Source of the DNA: Circinella minor
Taxonomy: Eukaryota; Mucoromycota; Mucoromycetes; Mucorales; Lichtheimiaceae
Direction of reading: 5' to 3'
DNA length: 64,000 nt
Assembly (NCBI GenBank): GCA_016758965.1
Contig: JAEPRB010000010.1
Location: 62,001 to 126,000 of the forward strand
Position 1 is the stretch's first letter; every line of letters begins with the position of its first letter. This document shows, in pieces, positions 50,587 to 62,970 of this stretch. The translations under genes and the position numbers were made by a program. The notes beneath the pieces are model-generated. The model was not told the origin of the DNA. It saw only the letters and a program-made list of their open reading frames with translations, and did not search any database.

Positions 50587-52661
50587 ATGGCCATTGATAA
50601 AACGTTAGAAGGAAAAGTAGCAGTTATTACAGGTGGTGCACGAGGTATAGGTAAAGGTGTGGCAAAAGCATTGATCGAACGTGGTGCGAAAGTAGTGATT
50701 GGTAACCGGTCAGTAGATCAAGGAGAAGCTACTGTCAAGGAATTCAATGATGCGTAAGTACCACCGCTCTACAATAGTTAGATTTATGTATTTATCCAAC
50801 AAAGAGAAGGATTAGTAACAGCGATCCAGAATGATTGTTTTAAATGTTTATAAATTATAACTATTATTATTTTCTCAACTATAAAATATATTCCCATGTA
50901 ACAACATATAGTGCTGGATACAAAGTAGCTTCATTTATACGTACCGATGTAAAAGATTACAAAGATAATATTGCACTTTTCCAGTTTGCTGAAAAAGAAT
51001 TCGGAGGTGTTGATGTAAGTGTTCTGATTTTGATAGATCCGCTTGTTCTTTGGATAATAAGAAAAAAAATAGGATTTACATGGCTTCTATTTCTAGAAGT
51101 ATATAATATAAATTCAGGCTACGTAGCATTATTAATAATAAGCCTTATTGGACAAATATACATATGATATTATAGATTGCTTTTCTTAATGCAGGAATTA
51201 TGGGAAAAGGTGTCGATACCCCTTTTACATTGCCAGATGGTATACATGAACAATAACATGATTATTTTTTCAATGGGGAATATGTATATAAATAATTGCA
51301 GATTTAGATGGATATTGACAGAACTAGTAATAATTAATAGATGAAATCGATACCAGAATTATGTCTGTCAACGGTTCGGGCACGATGAAAGGTGATTATA
51401 TTAATTATTATGTGTTCTGAATCATCGTTAGCATATCACATCATATATAATGGTATTTAATTACAATCTTGATTTTAACAACTAAAATAATTTATTTGCA
51501 CCATATAGGCACGAAAATTGCTTTGCTTCATATGGCTAAACAGAAAAAAAAGGGTGTCATTGTACACTGCTCATCAATTCTGGGAATGCATCAAATTTAG
51601 TACGTACACGTTAGTGTTTAATTTTTTGTTGATAATAATGATAATAATATGCTATGGTTGTATGACTGAACTTCTTTATAATTTATACGTTTTAAATACA
51701 TTTATTTTTTATTTTATTTTTTAAAAAAAACAGTTGTACTGCCGCATATGTAGCAGCAAAACATGCACTTACAGGATGGACACGAAGTTTTGGTTTGCTA
51801 CCTCAGATATGTGATGTCAGAGTGAATGCAGGTAATGATTATTTTACTCCAAAAAAAATTGCCCTTACATATTTACTTATTTATTAATATGTAATCTTTT
51901 TCTTTTCTTGCTTTGTATATTATTTCATCTTTAGTATGCCCTGGTTTCCTTGGTAAGTTAGGGTGATTTTATTAAAGAGGTCTCGGATGCAACATGAAAA
52001 AAAAAAAGAGTTAACAGTTTTTTTGGTTTTGAAAAAGATTTATCGGAGGTCCCTGTATATGATACTGATTCCATGGATGGTCCAATCATTGATTTATTTA
52101 CCCACGTCCCAAAGACAAAATTACAAACTGTCATAGATGCAGTACTTCTGCTTATTGAAGATGAGCAACGTAATGGTATGTTACATAAAAATGAAGGGTT
52201 GTTTCTTTTTACGTAGTGGCAATAAAAAATAAACACTTTGACCACGTCAGCGTGAGATGTGTATGTGTAAGAAAGAAAGGGGAAGAAGAATGATAACAGA
52301 ACTATTGAAAATCAAAATACTAAATTTTTATTGCTAAATTATGATGTATAATAGCTCAAACATTACTGGCGTTACCAGGTAACGAAATTCTTGTTGAAGA
52401 ACCACCAACTCCTATTGAAGCACCCTTATGTAAGTAAAAAAAAAAAACTGTTAATTATATCATAAAGTTGTATATACCACTCGGTTACACAGAAAGGTTT
52501 ATAATAATAATGTTATGTTTTCTTTTTATTATGTAGTGGGGTCTGCTGTTACTCCTGAATTTGAAGAGCAATTTAGAAAGTATGAACGGGATACAGTGAA
52601 ATATCAAAGAAAGGTCCTAGCTGAAACCATTCGTGAATATGAAGAAAAATATTCAAACTAA
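50587..52661 (+). CDS. short-chain dehydrogenase/reductase (15-hydroxyprostaglandin dehydrogenase-like)
   Basis: Ten exons: 50587-50753, 50912-51014, 51176-51239, 51341-51391, 51509-51599, 51734-51831, 51935-51952, 52038-52175, 52355-52429, 52537-52661 (930 nt, 309 residues; all phases agree). The seventh exon is only 18 nt. It is a classical SDR Rossmann enzyme: TGGARGIG cofactor loop at about 16-23, a TDV acidic position, FLNAG, HCSS with the catalytic Ser, and YVAAK with catalytic Tyr164/Lys168, then VCPGF. The split around these motifs makes the gene hard for automatic prediction. The C-terminal 90 residues extend beyond the core fold and end in a charged helix. The substrate cannot be told from sequence. 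It is the most intron-dense gene here. Confidence 0.92.
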
Positions 52662-53953
52662 TGAATGGTTATTATTTAAAAAAAAATATGAGTGCTTTCC
52701 ATCGTCTTGGATCAAATGTATACATTTTTGTGTCTACATAATACAATAATAATGTACACAACATTCTTTATAAATGCACTATAATAAAATATACCGATTA
52801 AAAAAGACGCTTTGATTTTATTTTATTTGAGAGAACACATTTATAAGCTACGTAGCAAGCAAGAAATAAAAACTCCTCAAGTGTGAATGTGTCGGCAAAA
52901 TCCTTTATTTAAGAATGGCTATAACAAGATGCTTACTAATTTTTTTTATTGTGCTTGTACAATGACTTTTATTGTTTACACATATATGTAGGTCAATACG
53001 TAGTAATTGTTATTATTGTTTACGTTTTTTTTATTCAGCAGTTTTTTGAGTCATTCATTGTGAAAAGAAAGTCATTTAACAACAATCACTTTTTGTATGC
53101 AAAGAAAGAGAACTTGCAAAAACCTCAAAGTAAGGGTTATTCTAGTAGTAGTAAGGTCATAAATGACATTGTCTATCTAACAATGCCTCGCTTCAAATCA
53201 ATTAATAGTATCACATCAAAGTGGCTAATATGTCCCATTATAACGAGACGTGGCTAAGTAGATGAAAATTTATAAAGAAAAAAAAAATTAAATTCGCACA
53301 AATGGAACCTTTGGATGAGGAACATGAAAAACTAAAAATCAAACATAATTATAATAGAGCAAAGTAGATAATTTAAAATGATAATAATTGAAATGCTTAT
53401 AGTTGATGTATGTATAGTCTTGTAATGGACTTTTTTTTTCAAAACCCATCATCTACTTTATGATAAAATTAAATAAAAGATGTGCTACTCATTTATAAAT
53501 AAAACCCGAAAATAGGTTGATGTAGTACTTGAACGATGGTTTTGGAAGGTTATATTATAATATCCATTTTTTTTATTTCCTTTTCTATAAGTAAAAACTA
53601 CCAATAGAATTATGACAATAAGAAAACCTCTGATAATTTGCTTATCATTTATTGTGGTTATCGTAACAAGTAGTAGAATGATAATGTATGACAGGATCTA
53701 ATTAATAATAATCGTAATGCTTATTATCCAGGGGTTTGATAGGAAAGTCAAGAAGTATTATAGTTAAAAATTTTATGTCAAAAATGTAAACAAGTCATTG
53801 TCAACAAATAAAAAGAAGTGCATTGAAATATTTAGTTGATAATTAAATCTATTAATGATGTGTGTATTTAATTTGGAGTTACACTGGGCTTAAAAAGATA
53901 GGAACTCTTTTTTTTTTTTTTATGGAATAACGGATTTCCCAGGACAGAGTCAT
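52662..53953. other. intergenic, 1.3 kb
   Basis: AT-rich. A 102-codon frame at 52949-53257 is hydrophobic then basic, with no family, and is not called. The right end is the promoter of the MPDU1-like gene. Confidence 0.6.
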
Positions 53954-54784
53954 ATGCCTTTTGGTCTTTCTACCCTTTTATTTATTGTGTGGTCTGTTAC
54001 GCTCGCGGTTGCTCCTCCAGTTCCTGATAGCGAGTTTTTCAATCGTAAAATGCTTCTTCCAGCTCCTCTCAAAGAACCCATCGTTGCTCTTATCGGTGAC
54101 AAATGTTACATTTCACTCGTTGAAGATTTCGATCTAACTGATGTTCCTTGCATCAAGTATGCCTTATCCAAGGGACTCGGTTTCGGAATTGTTATTGGCG
54201 GTTCCATTGTCAAGATCCCTCAAATTTTAACCATTGTCAATGCGGGTTCAGCACGCGGTCTTTCTTTGGCCTCTTATATCTTGGAAACCTTATCTTGTTG
54301 TATTACATTCGCTTATAACTGGCGTCAAAACAACCCTTTCAGCACTTATGGTGAAACTTGCTTTTTAACAGTTCAAAATATCATTATTACCATGTTAATT
54401 TTATTTTATGCACAACGTCATTCTGAAACGCTGGTAACCATGATTGGTTATGTCGCTATCTTATATGTTTTGACTTATATCGTTCCTTCTTGGGTCATGT
54501 CAAGTCTTTATGGAGCTACCATTCCAATCGGTCTTGCAAGTAAAGTGCCTCAAATTTATACCAATTTTGCCAACAAGTCCACTGGTCAGCTATCGGTGTT
54601 TGCTGTAGTTACTTATTTTGCTGGAACAGCCGCGCGTGTATTTACAACCATGACAGAATTGGATGATCCATTAATGTTATATGGAAATATGTTAGCATGT
54701 GTACTCAACGGTATCTTGTTAATTCAAGTACTTTTATACTGGGGTAAAAAATTAGATGAAGAAAAGCCAAGAAAGGCTGATTAA
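53954..54784 (+). CDS. MPDU1/Lec35-like PQ-loop membrane protein
   Basis: One exon, 276 residues. The N-terminal hydrophobic stretch (about 1-22) may be a signal peptide. It is followed by a lumenal-type segment with Cys (LIGDKCYISLVEDFD, PCIKYALSKGLG). Two PQ-loop repeats are clear: GGSIVKIPQILTIVNAGSAR with SLASY (about 93-120), and ASKVPQIYTNFANKSTGQLS with FAGTAARVFTTMTE (about 195-235). Seven membrane segments are likely. The C-terminus is Lys-rich (KKLDEEKPRKAD), compatible with ER residence. MPDU1 is needed for use of dolichol-P-mannose and dolichol-P-glucose in N-glycosylation and GPI-anchor synthesis. The gene's close length match (MPDU1 is about 250 residues) and PQ positions make the assignment firm. 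Confidence 0.93.
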   Translation: MPFGLSTLLFIVWSVTLAVAPPVPDSEFFNRKMLLPAPLKEPIVALIGDKCYISLVEDFDLTDVPCIKYALSKGLGFGIVIGGSIVKIPQILTIVNAGSARGLSLASYILETLSCCITFAYNWRQNNPFSTYGETCFLTVQNIIITMLILFYAQRHSETLVTMIGYVAILYVLTYIVPSWVMSSLYGATIPIGLASKVPQIYTNFANKSTGQLSVFAVVTYFAGTAARVFTTMTELDDPLMLYGNMLACVLNGILLIQVLLYWGKKLDEEKPRKAD

Positions 54785-54816
54785 AAAATAAAACTAAGAA
54801 TAAAATCATTTTCTCT

Positions 54817-54819
<3 letters not shown>

Positions 54820-54855
<36 letters not shown>
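54820..54855. repeat. poly-T tract (36 T)
   Basis: The longest homopolymer in the window, starting 36 bp after the MPDU1-like stop. Length in the assembly may be unreliable. Confidence 0.85.
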
Positions 54856-54857
<2 letters not shown>

Positions 54858-55767
54858 AATACTTAAATCCATTCGACTTTGTCTTCACTCCTGAAGAAAA
54901 AGGTAATTTTTTGAATATGGATAAGCTTATATAAAGTACGATGCTAATGCAGTTTACCTATTTTTAAAATTCGTTTCAAACAATAAGATATATTTTTATA
55001 CATTCAAGATATGTTAAGAGATTTTTTATAATACCAAAGAAATATAAGAATATCCGTATTTGCAGCTCTTGATTAAATCGGTGTCAAAAATAAAGTAAAA
55101 GAGAAAATGACCGAATTTTATTAAACTGATTTGATTAAGATTCTTTTGTATTTAAGATCTGAACTGAGGATAAAAATATATCTACTACTACGTAATATAT
55201 TGAAGTACTATTTTACTAGAATTAGTCAGAGCATTATTATAATATGTGTAATAATTATAAGAAGGAATAATCTATGTTTTATTATACGATTAAGATATGG
55301 TTGATCAGGGTAATAAAAAAGGGGTCACTAATAAGGAGTTATACTATTGTATTTTTTTTCTATTCATTGGCGCCAATTTCACTCTAGTAAATCTTATATT
55401 TCAACTTGCCCTGTGCTTTTTGTCAGCTGGCACAAGTCATATATAACTAGTATTATTAGTACCTGCTATTGTAAAGAAAAATAGGGATATCATGTTGAAA
55501 AAAAAAAAAATCGACAATGACTTTAAAACTATTATTATCCTATGCAACAAGTTACACATAAAAACGTATGCGTCGGTGTTTTTACCATCAATTTAGGCAT
55601 GTCTTTCTTGGTTTCTGGAAAACAAAAAATAAATGCTGACCAAGCGAAACGGATATTGAAAACCGTCCAATAATCCCCCAAACGTTGGTTTTTTCAATTA
55701 AAGCAGTATTAAGTAGCAGTATAAGAATATAGATATAACCGAACATTGTGCAAAATAGAATAAAAAA
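54856..55767. other. intergenic, about 0.9 kb
   Basis: AT-rich 3' region and promoter of the thioesterase gene. Nothing recognised. Confidence 0.6.
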
Positions 55768-56812
55768 ATGTTCAATTTATTACGACAACGACGATCTGCA
55801 TTTGAAATAGCGGCAAAGAGTATATATAGACGGACTTATGGTCAACAACTACAACAACAATCACGACTTTTCTCTTCTTCTTCTTCTTCCTCTTCTCATT
55901 CCTCTTCGTCATTTTCAAGAAAACAAATCTCGACTCTTCTTGGTTGTACTATTTTAACAGGTGCCACAGTTTATTCTACAATGTCAACACAACACGCTAC
56001 TGAACTTTTTGAACAAAAACAAGCTTTCCAAGGTGCTACTGAGGAACACTATTTGGCTGCAAAAGGTGAACAAGATGCACTTGCTGTTGTCAAAGCTGCT
56101 CGTGAAAGTCCCGACTATTTTGAAATTGAAGCTTATGGTCAATTAAATGTCAAAGGAAAAGCACAATCTTTAACAGCCTCGGTAATATGATCATTATTTT
56201 TTCTTTTTGAGAGGTTTTCTTTTTTCTTTTTCATAATATTAATCAATTATCTAATATAAAAATAGACTTTACGTGGAAAAGATAAAATTATTGTACCTCC
56301 AGTATTATTTTATAACAAGGATCAAACAGAAGTAATGGCCGCTGTACATCTTGGTAAAGATTTATGTGGTCATCCAAAAATTATTCATGGTGGAATGATT
56401 GCAACCCTTTTGGATGAAATATTAGCATGTGTGGTAAGTGATTAAAGATATAACTCAAAATCTATTGGATGAGAGAGAGAGATGGATGTTAAAAAATGCG
56501 GGATTATTATATATATATACAAGTAAGGAACATGAACATGAAACTTAACTTCTGATAATGTATATATATATATATATAATAAAGGCTATGCCGGCTTTAC
56601 CAAATAAGATTGGTTTCACAGCTAATTTGAATATTGACTATCGTAAACCTTTGGCTGCTGATCAATGGGTAATTCTTCGTGGAAAATTGGATCGTGCAGA
56701 AGGTCGTAAGGCTTATGTCAAAGCATGGATTGAAAGTCCTGATGGTGAAACTAAATATAGTGAAGCTACATCACTTTATATCGGTCCAAAGACCCCCATT
56801 ACTGGTGCTTAA
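55768..56812 (+). CDS. mitochondrial hotdog-fold acyl-CoA thioesterase (THEM4-like)
   Basis: Three exons: 55768-56181, 56266-56433, 56585-56812 (810 nt, 269 residues, all phase 0). The N-terminus is Arg- and Ser-rich without acidic residues in the first part (FNLLRQRRSAFEIAAKSIYR), a likely mitochondrial presequence. A hydrophobic segment (STLLGCTILTGATVYS, about 55-70) may anchor it to the inner membrane. The hotdog domain lies at about 130-265. Its active-site helix HGGMIATLLDEILA (His about 179, Asp/Glu about 188) is of the PaaI/THEM type, followed by TANLNIDYRKPL and the final strand region. These enzymes hydrolyse acyl-CoA. The gene's polypyrimidine introns are short (84 and 151 nt). The substrate chain length is not visible. 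Confidence 0.9.
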
Positions 56813-57724
56813 AAAATTAAAATCTAATTATATATTATACATTTCATTGTTTTTACCCTACATCCCGAAAAAAAAAAAAGAAGTTCTTTCTCCTTAAAGA
56901 AAAAAAAGACCCACATTCTGGCAATTATCCACATTATTTATATATTCTTATTTATTCTTTTACTTTTTATTATATAGATTACTTTTTTAATTAATATGTT
57001 TATTTTTTCACACACTCAATTTGTTTAGTTCAATTTGATTGTGATCCATATGTCAAAAGAATGGTGGGTGTTGGGGGGAGGGGAACAGAGAGAGAGAGAG
57101 CGAGAGAGAAAGATGGAAGGGGGGCTTATAAATTTCCGTAAATGCTTATTTTCTATATAATATATATAATTGCATGAATAGTAAAATAACCTATTTGCAC
57201 CCCTCCCCCGGGAAAGCCAAGGAAGAATTTATAAATTTGATTTACTTGAAACGGGTCATGGACTGATTATAATTATTATCTATATTTATTTATATATACG
57301 TACTATGTATTTATAAACCCATCTGTGTTTATTTCCCAAGGCAAAAAAGAAAAAAAGCCAAGAAAAAACTTTTTTTTCTTGGGGATAAGTTTCAGTTCAA
57401 TAGTGGATAACCATTTTTGACCACAGCGGTTTCATATTGTCATAAATCAAAAAAGAAAAGTCCGCAAAACTATTTGTATGAATTGAGATCCCCTTCTCCT
57501 GGGTAAGTAGTTCATTTTCATTTGATTTGGGAAAATTCCGCATAGATCCCTTTTTTTTCTTGATTTTTGAAAAGATATAAACTCTTTATTTTCCCTTTTT
57601 TTTTTTTTTTTTCTCCATCTTTTTTTTTTTATATATATCTATTCTCTCTCTCTCTTTTTTTTTTCTTTTTATTGAATTCAAATCTATATCAACTCAAATT
57701 ATATATAAAATCTTTTCTATTTCA
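56813..57724. other. intergenic, 0.9 kb
   Basis: It contains a purine-rich GA tract near 57089-57120, a C-rich stretch at about 57200 and a long pyrimidine-rich leader (57590-57670) before the glycosyltransferase gene. No gene seen. Confidence 0.6.
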
Positions 57725-59538
57725 ATGTCTCATTTGACTTCACCCTCAGAATGGGTTGCTCCGATAGTCTCATTGTTATCCCTAGCTATTCTTCCTTTGG
57801 GTCCTATTCTGTTTCCTAGAGCTTATTTAATCCTTTTGTTTACTTACTTTTTTGTATTCTTATATTCTCAAGTCAATCATCTATGCAAATTCTATTTGAC
57901 TGCCCGACGTATGCGTCGTACAATCAATAAATGGAATGCACGATTAGCAGCAATGGGCCCCAAGTTTCCTAATAGTAGCAATAATACCAGTACTACAACA
58001 ACACCAACAAATATCGATCTTATGGATGATTCTATTGCTAGTAGTAGTAGCAGAATTGAATCACCTAATTTTACACGTGGACGTATTGTTGATATTGAAG
58101 AAAAACTTCAATATTATGAAGATCCACGATTTATACATGCATTTATTATTCCCAATTATTGTGAACCAGAAGCACTTTTACGTGACACTATTAATCGTTT
58201 AGCAAGTCATAGGTAAGAAAACCTGTCGATTGCTATGCTATGCTATGCTATGCTTTTTTTTTTTTTTTTTAGATATATATAATATTAACTTAAATATATA
58301 GAAATGCACAAACACATTATATTATTATTCTGGCCATGGAACAATCTGAAGCTGGTTATGAAGAAAAAGGAAAACGTATTCAAGAGGCTTTTACAGGCCA
58401 ATTTCTTCAATTCATCATCACGGGTCATCCATCCAATATTCCTGGTGAGTCTCGTGGCAAGGGGTCCAATGTTGCATACGCAGCACGGTATGGTTGTACT
58501 GAACTGTCAGAACGAATTGATCGGCGTCGAGTGATTTTGACTGTGACTGACTCAGACTCTGCTATCCCTGAGCTTTATGTACGAGAAATGGAAGATACAT
58601 TAAACAAATCAGATGATCCATATCATCTCCTTTTGGCCCCACCTATCTTTTTCTCACGTAATTGTTTTGAAGTTCCTGCAGCTGTACGAGTGACTGACAT
58701 TACTTGGTCAGCTATGGTGATGGCTAATTTAGGCAATAGTCGAGGAATTGCATTCCCTTGCTCTACTTACAGTTTGAGTATGGTACTAGCGGAACGTGTA
58801 GGCTATTGGGATACAGGTGCTGATGCAGTAGGTGAAGATATGCATATGTTTTTAAAATGCTTTTTCAAGACAGATGGTCAAGCACGTACGGTTGCTATTC
58901 ATGTTCCTATCAATTTAACCAATGTACAAACAAATGGTTATTTATCCAATATTAATGCTCGTTATATTCAAGCCAAACGTCATTATAATGGAGTTGCTGA
59001 TGTTGCTTATACTTTACGAAATGCTATGAAACAACATAATAATCGTTGGTATGATACAATGTTGGTATGTCTCAAAGTTCTTGAAGCTCATATGATTCCG
59101 GTTACCTCTGGTTGGTTAATGTTTGCTGCTGTACCCTTAATGCAACTTATTTTGTTCCCTCCGTATCCATTGTTTGCTATCATTACTCCCATGGAAAACC
59201 CTATCTTGACCTCTGAATTTTATGCCAATTTATGGAATATTGTCAGATTAGTCACAGTGTTTTTACCTTTCCCTTTATTTGGTACACTTGCTGTTTATGA
59301 ACATATGCATCGTTCTGTCGATCGTGAACTTTTGCATAAAGTGGAATCAAGACGATGGACCAATTTATTTGATTATGTCACGTTACCTATAGCCGCTTGG
59401 TTATTTATGACTTTACCATCAACATTAGCATGTGTCAAACGATTACGAAGAACAGAAGAACAATATATTGTATCCGAAAAGTTTTTCAAGGATGATGATA
59501 GTGTACCAACCACAAAAATTGAAGCATTAATTGTATAG
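57725..59538 (+). CDS. membrane-bound GT2-family glycosyltransferase
   Basis: Two exons, 57725-58212 and 58302-59538 (1725 nt, 574 residues). Two N-terminal membrane segments (about 9-50) precede a cytoplasmic GT-A domain. IHAFIIPNYCEPEALLRDTI starts the fold, TVTDSDSAIPELY near residue 245 gives the DxD-type metal site, and GEDMHMFLKCFF supplies the acceptor-side Glu-Asp. QAKRHYNG occupies the place of the Q-x-x-RW motif of processive enzymes but lacks the Trp. Several membrane segments follow (about 395-545). This architecture resembles fungal GT2 proteins related to chitin/cellulose/hyaluronan synthases, but the product is unknown and the altered last motif argues against a standard chitin synthase. 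The intron holds a TGCTA tandem repeat at 58231-58253. Confidence 0.85.
58231..58253. repeat. TGCTA pentanucleotide tandem repeat
   Basis: About 4.6 units of TGCTA within the glycosyltransferase intron, followed by a T tract. Confidence 0.9.
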
Positions 59539-60201
59539 ATATTCATGGGGGAGGGGTGATGATAAAAAAAAAAGAAGGAGGGGAAACTTTACATATTATT
59601 ATTAAGGAAGGGGGCAGGATTCCCTTGTTTTGCACATATTTCTTTTATTTGTTTATTTTTCTTTTTGAAAAAGTTGTCAAAAAAAAAAAAAAAAAAAACT
59701 TCTTTTATTTTTTTTTGCCAATTTTTTCTATTGTTTATTTTATATCTTTTTATTCCTTTATTTTACTCTTTAAATTCTATTTTAATTTTAATATATTATC
59801 TTTATTATCTTTAATATTATAAATTATTTATATAGTAAATTGTTGTTTGAAGTCCCAAAATGCTAACATACCCAAATTTAACTTATGCAGAAAAATATTT
59901 TATGCATATTTGTCTTTTTCTTTTATAAAATCCATCTGGGGAAATTATAATAACATGGTTAAACAAAGCTAATAAAGTTAGCGGCAATAATAGTAAGAGT
60001 AATAGCGTGGATGGTCCCATTTACCCGCTCTGATCTACACCATGTAAAGCAAAAAGCCCAAAAAATTCGCATTATCGGAGACCTAATTGCCTTTGGTTTC
60101 TTTTTTTTTTTTTTCTCTCCTCTTGAAGTATTCAATAATTACTCCCTGCTTCCCTTCTCTTTTTATACATATATATATACATATATTCCTTTTTCATCAT
60201 C
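59539..60201. other. intergenic, 0.66 kb
   Basis: Left half is poly-A/T-rich (19-A run near 59680-59698). The right half contains the promoter and pyrimidine-rich leader of the TM9SF gene. No gene seen. Confidence 0.6.
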
Positions 60202-62970
60202 ATGCTCGCCACGTCGAGAGTCGGGGCAATAATAACCCTTGTGGCATTATGGACCAACATGTGTTTGGCATTCTACCTTCCTGGTGTCGCACCCATTGAT
60301 TATACCGTAGACGGTTCGTTACTTCATTTTACTTTTCTTTTTCCGGGATGAAATGAAGGTTTTTATTATATACAATTAGTATTTACTAAATTATAATTAT
60401 ATACATGTAAATTATAGATGAAGTAAAATTATTAGTCAATTCTTTAACACCAATGTCCAATCAACAAGTCAAGTCAGTTATTTCATATGATTACTATTAT
60501 GATAAACTTCACTTTTGTCAACCGGAAGGAGGTCCGCAAACACAATCCGGAAGCTTAGGCAGTATTCTCTTTGGTGATCGTATTTTCACTTCACCTTTCG
60601 AGGTAATAATTTAAATATATACTTACATGGTTTTTTTTAAGGAATGGGTTGTGTCTATGTACGTGTATCTAGACGTGTTAAAAACCGAGATATATCATAC
60701 TAAAAATTAAACTATATACCTATTTATTATTAAACTCATTTAGCTTCGTATGGCACGAAATGAAACCTGCAAATTATTATGTCAAACTGAAGAAATTCCT
60801 AAAGAAGATGCTCAATTCATTAATCAATTGATTGCAGATGACTATGGAATTAATTGGGTGATTGATGGTTTGCCTGCTGCTCGTGAAAATACAGACGAAC
60901 ATACGGGTGAAAAATATTATAATATTGGTTTTAGCCTCGGTTATAAGAATAATGACAAGTCTTTTTTGACTAATCATTATGATATTAATATTTATTTCCA
61001 TGATCGTCCTGATGGCCATCGACGTGTTGTTGGAGTTGTTGTAGTCCCCTCTAGTAAGGATAGAAAGTTGGATAAGGATAATAAGCCTATCTGTGATACG
61101 AATGATTTAGCATTCCATTTAAAAGAAGATGGAAAGTCAAAGGTCGTTTATACTTATAGTGTTACTTGGTTGGTATGTATATAATCTTTTCCGTTTTTTT
61201 TTTAAAAAGTATTTGTGTATTGGGGGGGGGCGGAGAGGACGACGGGCTGGGAGAATATAAAACTCTACCAAACTAGGAAAAAGATTGGTCAAGTTGTGAT
61301 ACTAAAAAAAAAACAACATTGGAACTAACAATAACAAATCCTATTTATATATACATTTATTTATCCATTTTGATTATATCTTTTTTTAGCCATCAACTAC
61401 TGCTTGGGCTACTCGATGGGATAATTACTTGCATATTCTCGATCCTTCCATTCATTGGTTCTCCCTCGTCAATTCAATCGTCATTGTACTATTTTTGACT
61501 GGTATGGTTGGTATGATTTTGCTTCGTGCATTACACAAGGATATCTCACGATACAATTCTGTTGAAGCCCAGGTTCGTTTAAATTCTGTTTTATGTATAC
61601 AAACAAAAAGAAATTGATTGGGAGAATAAAGTTATATATATATCTATAAAAAGCTCACTTTTGACTAATTTATTTTTTATTATTATTATCGGGGTAAATT
61701 ATAGGAAGATGTTCAAGAAGATTATGGATGGAAATTGGTTCATGGTGATGTTTTCCGTCCACCTACTCAAGCAATGATGTTATCGGTTCTTGTTGGTAGT
61801 GGTGCTCAATTAATTGCCATGACAGCATTAACTTTGGGTAAGAATTATTATTATTATTATTGGGATTGTCATGGTTAAAAAAATTATTATGTAAAATTGG
61901 ACACTAATTTTTTTTTTATAGTTTTTGCTGTTCTCGGTTTCCTTTCACCATCTAATCGTGGTTCTCTTGCCACTGTGATGGTAATCTTCTTCATGGTCTT
62001 TGGCTGTATTTCTGGTTTCGTATCGGCACGTATCTATAAGATGAATGGTGGTGAAGCATGGAAAGCCAATGTTGTTTTAACAGCTGTCTTCTTCCCTGGG
62101 TAAGTTTATAAATATATATATATATATATAAAGTGGAAGGAAATGATAAGAAAGAAAAAAAAAACTTATATTTATTATTATTTGTAATGTTAGTGTAATT
62201 CTTGGTGGTTTGTTTGCTCTCAACTTTTTCTTGATTGCATCGGATTCATCCGGAGCTGTTCCATTTGGTACTATGGTCGCTGTTCTCGGCTTATACATAA
62301 TTATTTCTTTCCCATTAAGTGTTGCTGGTTCCTACTTTGGATTCCGTAAACCACGTATTGAACAACCTGTCCGTACTAACCAAATTCCTCGTCAAATTCC
62401 CGATCAACCCTTCTACTTGCGTCCTATCCCATCTATTTTTATGGGTGGTATTTTACCTTTTGGTGCCATTTTCATTGAATTATACTTTATTATGAACAGT
62501 ATTTGGTTCCATAGAATTTATTATGGTATCGGTTTCCTTTTCTTGGTCTTTGGTGTTTTGCTCTTGACATGTTCCCAAGTAACCATTCTTATGTGTTACT
62601 TCCATCTCTGTAACGAAGATTATCATTGGTCATGGAGAGCTTTCTTGACAGCAGGTGCTTGTGGTGCCTACGTCTTTTTGTATTCCATCTTGTATTACCT
62701 CACCAAACTTAATATCAATAGCTTCACAAGCACTGTACTTTACTTTGGTTACTCTGCTATCATCAGTATAGTATTGACTGTCTTGACTGGTAAGTGTGAT
62801 GGGGGGTTTTAAAAAAAAATCACTTTAATCATTGTGGGAAATGAGGAAGAAGGTTTATATTAATTTATTTTTGGTTTTACTTTACTATAATAATTTTCAT
62901 AGGCTCTGTTGGTTATTTGGCATGTCTTTTCTTCTTACGTAAGATCTTCAATAGCATTAAAGTTGATTAG
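60202..62970 (+). CDS. transmembrane 9 superfamily protein (EMP70/TM9SF)
   Basis: Eight exons: 60202-60313, 60418-60602, 60744-61172, 61390-61572, 61705-61837, 61922-62099, 62194-62789, 62903-62970 (1884 nt, 627 residues; phases agree). A signal peptide ([19 protein letters not shown], cleavage probably after CLA) leads a lumenal domain. Family blocks include [23 protein letters not shown], RLIGxx-like positions with [10 protein letters not shown], then nine membrane segments after [13 protein letters not shown]. Conserved cytoplasmic loop [20 protein letters not shown] is the clearest family mark. The C-terminus KVD fits the KxD/E COPI-binding Golgi signal of TM9SF proteins. These proteins act in Golgi sorting of transmembrane-rich cargo, adhesion and nutrient responses. 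Confidence 0.95.

Noticed and set aside
52949..53257. 102-codon plus-strand frame between the SDR and MPDU1-like genes
   Set aside because: Hydrophobic then Lys/Ser-rich with no motif and no support from splice signals or leader.
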